A DNA stretch of 64,000 nt, taken from Gammaproteobacteria bacterium. Lineage in GTDB: Bacteria > Pseudomonadota > Gammaproteobacteria > Ga0077536. Each line of letters starts with the position of its first letter. Position 1 is the first letter of the stretch. Both the position numbers and the translations under genes were made by a program. Below, piece by piece: positions 55,516 to 63,444 of this stretch. The notes below the pieces were generated by a model that worked only from the letters and a program-made list of their open reading frames with translations, searched no databases and had not been told where the DNA came from. The stretch spans positions 1 through 64,000 of the forward strand of contig JACKNH010000023.1 in NCBI GenBank assembly GCA_024234975.1. The letters run 5' to 3'.

Positions 55516-57489
55516 TCAGGACGGCTGGATCTCGCCGCCGGCGGCGCTGATCGCCAGTTCCATGTCCTCGTTCAATTGCAGCCATTGCGTCTCCTGTTCG
55601 GCCAGTTCCCGCTCGACATAGGCCTGGTCGACCAGCAGTTGCTTCAGCTCGTCCTTGTTCGCCGGCTCGTAGACCGCCGTGTCGCCAAGACGGGTCTTGA
55701 TGGCGTCACTCTTGCCAGTCAACTCGGCCATGCGCTTTTCCACCCGTTCGATCCTCCGCTGGAACGGTTGTCGGATCTGCGCCAGGGCCTGGCGTTGACG
55801 GGCATCGCGGGCGCGACGTTCCCGTGGGTCCTCGCGGCTGGTGGTTGGCGGTGCGGCCTTCGTATCGGCCGCAACGACAGGTTCCGGGGCCGGTACGTTC
55901 TTTCGCTGGGAGCCCAGCAGCCACTGGCGATAGTCGTCGAGGTCGCCGTCGAACGGCACCAGCGCGCCATTGGCGACGATCATGAACTGGTCGGTGGTGG
56001 CCCGCAGCAGGTGACGATCATGTGAGACCAGCACCAGGGTCCCCTCGAACTGGGCCAGCGCGAGCGTCAGGGCTTCGCGGGTTTCCAGGTCGAGATGGTT
56101 GGTCGGCTCATCGAGCAGCAGCAGGTTCGGTCGCTGCCAGACAATGGCGGCCAGCGCCAGCCGCGATTTCTCCCCGCCGGAGAAGCGGCCAAGCGACGCG
56201 GTCACCATGTCGCCATCGAAATTGAACTGGCCGAGGAAATTTCGCAGCTCCTGCTCGCGGGCATCCGGTGCAAGCCGGCGCATGTGCATGAGCGGCGTAT
56301 CGTCGGCATGCAAGGTATCGACCTGGTGTTGGGCGAAGTAGCCGACGACCAGACCTTTGCCGACGGTGATCTCACCGGCCAGCGCCGGCAGATCGCCGGT
56401 GACCGTGCGGATGAAGGTGGATTTGCCGGCGCCGTTGACGCCCAGCAGACCAATCCGCATGCCGGCTTGCAACGTGAACTCGATGCCGCCGAGGACTTTC
56501 ACCGGCTCGCTGCCGGCACACTGATAGCCGGCGTCCACCTTGCGCAGGGTCAGCAGCGGGTTGGGCACCGCCAGCGGTTCGCGGAATTCGAATGCGAACT
56601 GTGCCGCCGCATGAATTGGCGCCAGTTCCTCCATCCGCGAGAGCATCTTCAATCGGCTCTGCGCCTGGCGCGCCTTGGTGGCCTTGGCGCGGAAGCGGTC
56701 GACGAACGACCGCAGGTGCGCACGCTGGCGGGCCTGCTTTTCATAGAGATTCGCAGCCAGCGCCAGCGCGGCGGCGCGCTGCCGTTCGAACGCGGAGTAA
56801 TTGCCCTGGTAGCGCTTGAGCCGGGTGTCGTCGATATGCACGGTGACGTTGATGACGCCATCGAGGAAATCACGGTCGTGGGAAATCACAATCAAGGTGC
56901 CGCGAAATGCCTTCAGCCATTGTTCGAGCCAGAGGATCGCATCGAGGTCGAGGTGGTTGGTCGGTTCGTCCAGCAGCATCAGGTCGGCCGGCGCCATCAA
57001 TGCCTGGGCCAGGTTGAGCCGCATGCGCCAGCCGCCGGAAAAACTCGCGACGGGATTGTTGAGCGCATCCGCCTTGAACCCCAGACCCATCAATAATTGT
57101 TCCGCCCGGGCCCGCGCGGTGTAGGCGTCGGCATCGGCCAGCGCGCTGTGCAAGTGGCCGATCCGTTCGCCATCGCCTTGCGTTTCTGCCTCAGTAAGTT
57201 CGGCCTGCAGCTTCCGCAGGCCGGTATCGCCATCAATCACGTATTCAACGGCGGAGCGCGCCAGCGCCGGGGTTTCCTGCGCAACATGGCTCTTACGCCA
57301 GCCGCCGGGCAGCGTCAGGTCACCCTGGTCCACCTGAATTTCACCCAGCAGCAGCGAGAAAATGCTGGATTTGCCGCTACCGTTAGGACCGACCAAGCCA
57401 ACACGATCGCCCGGATTGAGCGTCACATCGGCGTTTTGCAGCAGGATTTTGCTGCCTCTGAGCAGCGTGACGGAGGAGAAGCGAATCAT
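55516..57489 (-). CDS. ABC-F family ATPase (YheS/Uup type)
   Basis: 657 residues with two ABC domains and no membrane part. Walker A is GPNGSGKSS (about 34-42) and GVNGAGKST (about 344-352). Signatures are FSGGWRMRL and FSGGEKSRLA, and Walker B is LLLDEPTNHLD twice. A linker with KARQAQSRLKMLSRM follows the first domain. The charged C-terminal coiled coil (about 560-640) matches YheS/Uup. ABC-F proteins bind the ribosomal E site and relieve stalls. ATG 57489, transcribed away from ppa. Confidence 0.95.
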   Translation of the reverse strand: MIRFSSVTLLRGSKILLQNADVTLNPGDRVGLVGPNGSGKSSIFSLLLGEIQVDQGDLTLPGGWRKSHVAQETPALARSAVEYVIDGDTGLRKLQAELTEAETQGDGERIGHLHSALADADAYTARARAEQLLMGLGFKADALNNPVASFSGGWRMRLNLAQALMAPADLMLLDEPTNHLDLDAILWLEQWLKAFRGTLIVISHDRDFLDGVINVTVHIDDTRLKRYQGNYSAFERQRAAALALAANLYEKQARQRAHLRSFVDRFRAKATKARQAQSRLKMLSRMEELAPIHAAAQFAFEFREPLAVPNPLLTLRKVDAGYQCAGSEPVKVLGGIEFTLQAGMRIGLLGVNGAGKSTFIRTVTGDLPALAGEITVGKGLVVGYFAQHQVDTLHADDTPLMHMRRLAPDAREQELRNFLGQFNFDGDMVTASLGRFSGGEKSRLALAAIVWQRPNLLLLDEPTNHLDLETREALTLALAQFEGTLVLVSHDRHLLRATTDQFMIVANGALVPFDGDLDDYRQWLLGSQRKNVPAPEPVVAADTKAAPPTTSREDPRERRARDARQRQALAQIRQPFQRRIERVEKRMAELTGKSDAIKTRLGDTAVYEPANKDELKQLLVDQAYVERELAEQETQWLQLNEDMELAISAAGGEIQPS

Positions 57490-57643
57490 GGCGCGGCGAT
57501 TTTAGGCGATCCGGTCGGCAACGGCGCGGGTAATGCTGTACAGACGCGCGCCAACGGAAAAATGTGTAGCGGGCGGTCGATATTGCGCTGCAACGAAGGT
57601 AGAATGCGCCCGATTTTTCAACCCCACCTGAGTAAGCCCAAAC

Positions 57644-58180
57644 ATGGATATCACGAGTCTTCCGGTCGGCAAAACGCCACCGCACGATGTCAACGTCATC
57701 ATCGAAGTACCGGTCCGTTCGGACCCCATCAAGTATGAATTCGACAAGGAATCCGGCGCGATTGTCGTGGACCGGTTCCTGTACACCACGATGTTCTACC
57801 CCTGCAACTACGGCTTCATCCCCCACACGCTGGGCATGGATGGCGACCCCGTTGACGTCATGGTCGTCGGTCGCATGCCGGTGCAGCCCGGCGCGGTCAT
57901 CGCGGTACGCCCCATCGGCGTGCTGGAACTAGAAGACGAGGCCGGCGGTGATGAGAAGATCCTCGCGGTGCCGGTCCGCCGCATCACCCATGTCTATGAC
58001 AAGGTCCAATCCTGGTCTGATCTGCCGGAAATCGATTTGAAGCGCATTCAGCATTTCTTTGAACACTACAAGGATCTGGAACCTGAAAAGTGGGTGCGCG
58101 TCGGCAGCTGGCGCGATACCGACATTGCGCATCAACTCATTCTCGAAGGCATCGAGCGCGCCAAGGCGCACGGCGTCTGA
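57644..58180 (+). CDS. ppa: Inorganic pyrophosphatase
   Basis: 178 residues, typical for bacterial family I (about 175). It hydrolyses pyrophosphate with Mg. The signature stretch DGDPVDVMVV, the upstream KYEFDKESGAIVVDRFLYTTMFYPCNYGFIPHTL, and the downstream IDLKRIQHFFEHYKDLEPEKWVRVGSW are all present. ATG 57644 after GAGTAAG. Divergent from the ABC-F gene. Confidence 0.97.
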   Translation: MDITSLPVGKTPPHDVNVIIEVPVRSDPIKYEFDKESGAIVVDRFLYTTMFYPCNYGFIPHTLGMDGDPVDVMVVGRMPVQPGAVIAVRPIGVLELEDEAGGDEKILAVPVRRITHVYDKVQSWSDLPEIDLKRIQHFFEHYKDLEPEKWVRVGSWRDTDIAHQLILEGIERAKAHGV

Positions 58181-58615
58181 CATCCCCCGCCGCGGCCCGG
58201 TGATTCGACCGGGCCGTATGGATGCCCGCACGGGTACAAGCTTGCAAAACTCCCTGGTCGCGACCGTGCGCCATCATCGCGCACGGACAACTTCGTCATC
58301 ACACATCAGACAACAAGCTGCCACTTCTGGTCTGAGTGTTATCGATTTGATAACATCTGTCGCTTGATTGATGGTGTCGCCCGACAAATCGGGCTCTCGT
58401 TGTGCGGGCGGCAGCTACGGCGGATCTCCGGCTCACGGACGACGGCATTCAAAACTCGTCAGTTCACGGTACAATCGCAATTCAAGAATCTTTGTTCGGT
58501 TTATGAGTGTTGGCCAGCCGTGCGGACCCGTCGGCGATCTCCGCAGTGTCTGGTCGCATCCATGTCTGTCCGTGAATGACAAAATGTATTCAAATTCACT
58601 TCAAGCGATGCTCGA
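58181..58615. other. Intergenic region after ppa with an operator-like dyad
   Basis: 435 bp with no convincing gene. A perfect dyad GTTATC-GATTT-GATAAC lies at 58338-58354. An 83-codon frame at 58368-58619 overlaps the next start by four bases (ATGA), but its product looks random. No T-run terminator was seen after ppa. Confidence 0.5.
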
Positions 58616-59254
58616 ATGAAAACAAAGGCCACCCAACCCCTGATGGACCTGTTATTCGGCGACTACCGCCAATCCTGCATGGCACTACTGCTGCTGCATG
58701 AGGACACGGCCTACCACGTGCGGGAAATCAGTCGTCTGACGGGGGTGCCTGCCGGATCCCTGCATCGTGAATTGCAGTTGCTGGCCAATGCCGGGTTGTT
58801 GTTGCGTACGACCATCGGCAACCTCGTCCGCTACCAGGCGGACGTCAATAACCCGGTCTATCCGCAATTGCGGGATCTGTTCAGCAAGACCCTCGGCCTG
58901 CCGGAAGTGGTCCGCCGGGGACTGTTGCCATTGCAGAAGCGCATAGAGATTGCCTTCATGCCCGACACGGCGGCCGAATTTCACGCCGTCTCGCGCGAGG
59001 CGCTGGAACTTGTCGTCATTGGCACGGTATCTCCCCGCAGTGTCGCCAGCACGGTCAGACCGCTGGCCAACTATCTCGGACGTGACATCGAAAGCAGGGT
59101 CATGACGCGCGAGGATTTCATCGGCCAGGTCAAGGCGCGGTCGGCCGAAGTCATGCAATACCTGGAACAGCCCCGCGTGATGATCGAAGGCAGCACCAGG
59201 ATGCTGGCGGAGTTACTCGAGGTGGAACGCCGCCAGCTCTCGCTGGTGCTTTAG
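58616..59254 (+). CDS. Winged-helix protein with degenerate nucleotidyltransferase-like domain
   Basis: 212 residues. A winged helix (about 8-85) reads LMDLLFGDYRQSCMALLLLHEDTAYHVREISRLTGVPAGSLHRELQLLANAGLLLRTTIGNLVRYQADVNNPVYPQLRDLFSKT. This is the form often fused to MNT-type nucleotidyltransferases. The second part (about 95-205) sits where that domain belongs, but the GSFARGE...D-x-D catalytic motif is not seen; IGTVSPRS holds the equivalent place. The NTase activity is therefore probably lost and the protein is likely a regulator. ATG 58616 has no clear ribosome site. Function unknown. Confidence 0.7.
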   Translation: MKTKATQPLMDLLFGDYRQSCMALLLLHEDTAYHVREISRLTGVPAGSLHRELQLLANAGLLLRTTIGNLVRYQADVNNPVYPQLRDLFSKTLGLPEVVRRGLLPLQKRIEIAFMPDTAAEFHAVSREALELVVIGTVSPRSVASTVRPLANYLGRDIESRVMTREDFIGQVKARSAEVMQYLEQPRVMIEGSTRMLAELLEVERRQLSLVL

Positions 59255-59267
59255 TCAAGGGAATTGA

Positions 59268-59654
59268 TCAGGTCAGCAGCCGATCCTTGGCTTTGACGTA
59301 CTTGCGCGCGAACGCCAGCAATTGTCCGTCGCTGGGGTGATCCATCGTTTCCACGCCGACAACCCTGGCGTGGGTGTCCTTATGCCGTTGCTCCAGGTAT
59401 TTGACGAACTCCTGTTTGGCGTTGGCTGGGCCAGTGACCAGAATCTCCTGTGCGCCCTGCAGGGCGGCGATGACGTGTTCCATGTAGTCATGTGATGCGC
59501 CGCTGTGTCCGGCGCCGATGCTGCCGCTTTTGTGATGCAGATGCGGATGACCACCACCGGCTTTGACAACCGCGTTTTCCGCTTCCTCCGGCGTGAAATG
59601 AATGACGTGTGCTTCTGAATGATCCAGCCAGACAACTGCGTGGTAATGCGACAT
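59268..59654 (-). CDS. Translational-machinery-type (eRF1-domain-like) protein
   Basis: 128 residues from ATG 59654 (GAGG upstream). MSHYHAVVWLDHSEAHVIHF, the His-rich HPHLHHKSGSIGAGHSGASHDYMEHVIAAL, ILVTGPANAKQEFVKYLEQ and VVGVETMDHPSDGQLLAFARKYVK match a small proteobacterial family usually labelled translational machinery protein. It resembles the middle domain of eRF1/Pelota. Its role in translation has not been shown to my knowledge. The His-rich loop could bind metal. Confidence 0.8.
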   Translation of the reverse strand: MSHYHAVVWLDHSEAHVIHFTPEEAENAVVKAGGGHPHLHHKSGSIGAGHSGASHDYMEHVIAALQGAQEILVTGPANAKQEFVKYLEQRHKDTHARVVGVETMDHPSDGQLLAFARKYVKAKDRLLT

Positions 59655-59788
59655 ATTCAGCCTCGGATTCTGCGCCGCCGGAAGCGGCGATATTGACCAA
59701 TCTATTTCCCGGACCGTGGCACGCGTGAAGCGCAACAGGTCTCTCCGGATAAATTGGCCCACCTGAGCCGGCGGCGCGTTGACCCGTA

Positions 59789-60652
59789 TCAATCGGCGCG
59801 TAACCGATGGGCATCGAGAAAGTCGAAAATGCCCTGCGCGTGCGTGAGGTAGGCGGTTAGGTGGCTGCCGCCAGGCACGATTGCAAACTGCGCGTCGACG
59901 CCAGCCGCGCGGGCTTCCTCGGTCATGGCGCGTGACGCAGCCAGCGGATTGCGATCATCGGCATCGCCGTGCAGGACAAGTAACGGCACGTGTTCGTCCG
60001 CCAGAACTTTCCACGGAAACGTGCCGGCGACCAGCGGCGCCGAACTCACCACCACGCCTGCGAACACTTGCGGCCAGGTCGCCGCGAGGTGGAGCGCACC
60101 GGAGCCGGAAGGATTCTGGCCGTGGATGAACACGCGCCGCGCGTCGGCCCCGTATTCCTTGATGACGCGCGAAATCACGTACATGACGTCGAGCGCGGCG
60201 CGCTGGTTGTCCTCGTCACGCCAGCCGTCGCCGGGAATTGAGGGCTCGGGCTCGCGCGCGATCGGGTACGGGCTGCCGTAGTAAGGTTGCAAGTATCCCC
60301 GATAGCCCAGCGGCGAAATGACGATGTAGCCCCGCTCGCCGGCGACGCGGATGAAGTCGTTGCCCTCGCGATGGGAGTTGTCGATTGAGAACCCGGCACG
60401 CAATGTGACCAGCACCGGCAGCGCTTGACCGGGCCGCCAACCAGGCGGTACGAACAATCGGTAGGGTACGGATTCGCCGGTGTCCGGGAAATCATACGCA
60501 CGGTATTGTTCGCCCGTCGCTTGATACAGCGGCGTGCCGGGCGCCGCGGCGGGCGCGTCAGGCGTTGGCGCGGCGCCTGCAATCGGCGTGACGAACATTA
60601 ATGCCAGAAGCGACATCACCGTGATGTAATTCGCTGCGCTTGTCTGAGCCAC
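59789..60652 (-). CDS. Exported alpha/beta-hydrolase-fold protein with altered nucleophile site
   Basis: 287 residues from GTG 60652, with AAGGGGGAG upstream, giving a signal peptide that ends at AGAAP. The fold matches poly(3-hydroxybutyrate)-depolymerase/esterase-D-like enzymes: YRLFVPPGWRPGQALPVLVTL, then RRVFIHGQNPSGSGALHLAATWPQVFAGVVVSSAPL, LLVLHGDADDRNP (Asp) and VPGGSHLTAYL (His). In relatives the nucleophile elbow reads G-H/Q-S-M-G-G; here Asn takes the Ser place (GQNPSG). Either a serine two residues on has taken over or the protein is non-catalytic. Preceding repeat and terminator separate it from the next gene. Confidence 0.82.
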   Translation of the reverse strand: MAQTSAANYITVMSLLALMFVTPIAGAAPTPDAPAAAPGTPLYQATGEQYRAYDFPDTGESVPYRLFVPPGWRPGQALPVLVTLRAGFSIDNSHREGNDFIRVAGERGYIVISPLGYRGYLQPYYGSPYPIAREPEPSIPGDGWRDEDNQRAALDVMYVISRVIKEYGADARRVFIHGQNPSGSGALHLAATWPQVFAGVVVSSAPLVAGTFPWKVLADEHVPLLVLHGDADDRNPLAASRAMTEEARAAGVDAQFAIVPGGSHLTAYLTHAQGIFDFLDAHRLRAD

Positions 60653-60751
60653 GACATTCTCCCCCTTGAGTAAACCTGGTGTGGTGCAGTGTAGTCGCGG
60701 CGATTGCGTGGACACACCCGTCGCGGCATTGCCGGCTCGCGAAGGAAAAAA

Positions 60752-60950
60752 AGGTTCCTCAGCCAGCATCGGGGAAATCCGCACGGGCTTCGTCTTACTG
60801 CTCCGTCATTCCCGTTTGCGCCCGCGAAGGGGGCACGAGCGGCGAATCCATGTGGCTTCGAGTGAGGCCCCAGGGATCCCGGCTCACCGCTGCGCGGTGT
60901 CCGGGATGACTAAAAAAGTCGGGTTGCGCGGTGTCCGCGATGGCGGAAAA
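60752..60950. repeat. Dispersed intergenic repeat, copy 6
   Basis: Opens GTTCCTCAGCCAGCATCGG, continues with the shared left half to CGTCATTCC, then GCCCGCGAAGGGGGCACGAGC and ends at CGCTGCGCGGTGTCCGGGATGAC. Same left half as copies at 8873 and 19384. Confidence 0.85.
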
Positions 60951-60980
60951 AAAAACGGGGAGGCGATGCCTCCCCGTTTT
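60949..60980 (-). terminator. Strong intrinsic terminator of the VPLPA protein gene
   Basis: Stem CGGGGAGGC (60956-60964) and GCCTCCCCG (60968-60976), loop of three. A run of at least nine T on the minus strand follows, and four T on the plus strand, so it is mainly for the minus gene ending at 61011. Confidence 0.92.
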
Positions 60981-61010
60981 GCGTGAATGCGGGATTCCGC
61001 GCTGCCGAAC

Positions 61011-61721
61011 TCAGGCGCGCTGACGCCGACGCAGCAGGCCGGTGCCGGCGAGGCCACCTGCAAGCAACCAGAATGCCGCCGGCAGCGGCACCGGGCTGAC
61101 GCTGGACAGGACGCCGGTCTCGATGAAGTAGTACGAGCCGAGCTCGGCATCACCGGTGTAGAAACTGAATTGCATCAGGTTCTGACCATCGCCTTCGAAC
61201 AACTCTGCTGCGGGAAGTGAAGAGGGCAGCGCCATGTAATCGTCCAAGGCGTCTGGCGCGCCAACCGGTTCACGATCCGACAGGTATATATCTAATGAGT
61301 ACGATTGTGGTTCCGCATGCTCGGCGGTCAGATCGGGGCCGTTGAACGTGAAGGCGCCATGATTGAAGCGGTCTTCGATACCGCCGGATACGATGATGAC
61401 ATCACTGTTCACCACCTCGGCGAAGGACATGCCCGCGCCGGCATCAAATGTCCACTGGTTGGCGCCGATGGTGACCACCATGCTGGTGATGTGGTTGTAG
61501 AACATTGCCGTGCTGATATTCTCGTAAACGTCGCCTGGCGCGGTGCTGTCGTCATAGGTGAAATCGACCACCATGGTCATGCCCAGCAGGCCGAGGCCGT
61601 TATCCCGCTCGATGGTGCCCTGGTAGCTGCCACTCACCGGCGCTGCCGCCGCCGCGCCAGACAACGCTGCTACGATGGCCAGTGCTGCTGCTGATTTGCC
61701 CGGACTGGACTTGCAGTTCAT
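61011..61721 (-). CDS. VPLPA-CTERM secreted protein
   Basis: 236 residues. The signal peptide (to GAAAAA) is followed by a beta-rich body (VSGSYQGTIERDNGLGLLGMTMVVDFTYDD ...). The sorting tail at about 211-236 reads VPLPAAFWLLAGGLAGTGLLRRRQRA: VPLPA box, transmembrane helix and Arg cluster. Such proteins are exported, anchored and trimmed, and are linked with exopolysaccharide or biofilm matrix in bacteria with exosortase-type systems. Sorting enzyme genes are not in the window. It resembles the C-terminus of the protein at 3-482. Confidence 0.87.
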   Translation of the reverse strand: MNCKSSPGKSAAALAIVAALSGAAAAAPVSGSYQGTIERDNGLGLLGMTMVVDFTYDDSTAPGDVYENISTAMFYNHITSMVVTIGANQWTFDAGAGMSFAEVVNSDVIIVSGGIEDRFNHGAFTFNGPDLTAEHAEPQSYSLDIYLSDREPVGAPDALDDYMALPSSLPAAELFEGDGQNLMQFSFYTGDAELGSYYFIETGVLSSVSPVPLPAAFWLLAGGLAGTGLLRRRQRA

Positions 61722-61902
61722 TGAAATTCCTCCGCCTCGTATTGTTCTGATTTTATTACTGCTAAGGCAATGTCCGGGATTCCGAAAGTAATTTCAACGG
61801 TCTGCAAACATTATTTGCGGTCCCCGGTCACGGCGCGAAGGTCGGCCGCTGCTTCGGAGCGAGCCTGCCCGGTGGATTCAGGAAAAATGCCCGCATCAGA
61901 CG

Positions 61903-62673
61903 CTAACGATTTGCGGGCTTGCGAAATATCAGGACTGCGCGGGCGGTGCCCCCCCGTATGGAAGGGGTGAAGACCAGCTGCATCCGATCATCCTCCGGAT
62001 GGGCAAGCAGTTCACTGCGCGCAGCAAGCTCGAATCCCGCGTCGAGCACTTCCGCGATGATTGTCTCGACACCGATGCGGTGCAGCCTGGCGGCATCGCG
62101 CCAGCCGGAACCGTCCTCCGCCATATGATCAATGACCACATAGGCGCCACCGCGCTTGAGCGCCCGGAACACCTTCCGGTTCAACAACGCGGTATCCACA
62201 CCGTGTGCTTGCAGGTCGTGATACGTAAGGACGTTGAACACGACGTCCACCCGGGTTGGAAAATCGGCGTCGTTGTAGTCGACCTGGTGATAACGCGTGT
62301 TGTCGTGCGCGGCTTCGAATGCCCGTCCCAGCTCGCCGCCAAACGGCTCGGTGTAGGGCAGGTCGAACATCTCCAGCCGACCTTTGCGGCCCAACAGTTC
62401 ACTGAGCAACGTTGAATAATATTGCCCATAGGCGGCCAGTTCGATGACGCGATCACCCGGCTTCACGCCGGACAGCGCCAACACTTCCGCCGGGTGCCGT
62501 TCGCTGTCGCGCGCCCGGTGCTCGTTGGCGCGGTCGCGCGCCGTCACTGCATCGCGGATAAATTGCGGGGTGTCCGGTGGCACCTGATACGGTCCGGTGG
62601 CGGCGGCTGCGTCGACACCGATCAGTGTGATGCAAAGGCAAAGCCTGTGAATTATCCGCGTCGTGTTGACCAT
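61903..62673 (-). CDS. Exported methyltransferase-fold protein (COG4798-like)
   Basis: 256 residues from ATG 62673. The N-terminus VNTTRIIHRLCLCITLIGVDAAAA is a signal peptide, unusual for a SAM enzyme. The body resembles class I methyltransferases of the COG4798 type: ERHPAEVLALSGVKPGDRVIELAAYGQYYSTLLSELLGRKGRLEMFDLPY, VDVVFNVLTYHDLQAHGVDTALLNRKVFRALKRGGAYVVIDHMAEDGSG. SAM motif I, normally Gly-rich as in DIGxGxG, is ELAAYGQYYS here. Activity is uncertain. An in-frame extension upstream to 63036 overlaps the LemA region on the other strand and is rejected. Confidence 0.83.
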   Translation of the reverse strand: MVNTTRIIHRLCLCITLIGVDAAAATGPYQVPPDTPQFIRDAVTARDRANEHRARDSERHPAEVLALSGVKPGDRVIELAAYGQYYSTLLSELLGRKGRLEMFDLPYTEPFGGELGRAFEAAHDNTRYHQVDYNDADFPTRVDVVFNVLTYHDLQAHGVDTALLNRKVFRALKRGGAYVVIDHMAEDGSGWRDAARLHRIGVETIIAEVLDAGFELAARSELLAHPEDDRMQLVFTPSIRGGTARAVLIFRKPANR

Positions 62674-62853
62674 GACGTTTGTGCTCCGGGCCCGGTGATT
62701 CCGCGCGCATTCTAACGATCCCCCGGTCCGTGCGTCATCCCGTCCGCCATCGCCTGTTGCCAGGCGCCGCGGCCACCGTGCGTCGCCCGTACGCCGGCGG
62801 GCGGCATCGGGTATGCTATCGGCTACTTGGTTCAACAGGCAGGGAGATGTCTC

Positions 62854-63438
62854 ATGGGATGGGTAGTCCTTGGTGTACTGGCACTGATCGTCATCTACTT
62901 CATCAGCATCTACAACGGGCTGGTCAGTGCACGCAACCTTTTCAAGAACGCATTTGCCCAGATCGACGTGCAGCTGACGCGGCGACACGACTTGATCCCC
63001 AATCTGGTGGAAACCGCAAAAGGTTATCTGAAGCACGAGCGGGAAACGCTTGAAGCAGTCATCACCGCGCGCAATGCAGCCGTCAGCGGTTTGAAGAATG
63101 CGTCAGCCAACCCCGGCGATGCACAGGCCGTGCAACAGCTGAATGGCGCCGAGGCGCAATTGTCCGCGTCCCTCGGACGTTTGTTCGCGCTCGCCGAGGC
63201 CTATCCCGATTTGAAGGCCAACCAGAACATGATGCAATTGTCGGAAGAACTGACCGCGACCGAGAACAAGGTCGCATTCGCGCGCCAGGCGTACAACGAC
63301 GCAGTCATGAACTACAACACCATGCGTGAGCAGTTCCCCAACAGCATCATCTCCAACCAGTTCGGCTTCCAGCCGGCGCAATTGCTGGAAATCGAGTCGC
63401 CCGATAAGCGCGAGGTGCCGAAAATCAGCTTCACCTGA
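62854..63438 (+). CDS. lemA: LemA family protein
   Basis: 194 residues from ATG 62854 (GGGAG upstream). One membrane helix (about 2-22) is followed by the LemA signature IYNGLVSARNLFKNAFAQIDVQLTRRHDLIPNLVETAKGYLKHERETLEAV. A long helical bundle continues with FALAEAYPDLKANQNMMQLSEELTATENKVAFARQAYNDAVMNYNTMREQFPNSI. It lies 6 bp before the M48 protease gene; lemA-htpX-type pairs are common and the two are thought to act in envelope proteostasis. Confidence 0.95.
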   Translation: MGWVVLGVLALIVIYFISIYNGLVSARNLFKNAFAQIDVQLTRRHDLIPNLVETAKGYLKHERETLEAVITARNAAVSGLKNASANPGDAQAVQQLNGAEAQLSASLGRLFALAEAYPDLKANQNMMQLSEELTATENKVAFARQAYNDAVMNYNTMREQFPNSIISNQFGFQPAQLLEIESPDKREVPKISFT

Positions 63439-63444
63439 TAGCGC

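Noticed and set aside
58368..58619. 83-codon frame ending in an ATGA overlap with the winged-helix gene
   Set aside because: The four-base overlap is suggestive, but the product is low-complexity-like with no start signal, so it is treated as chance.
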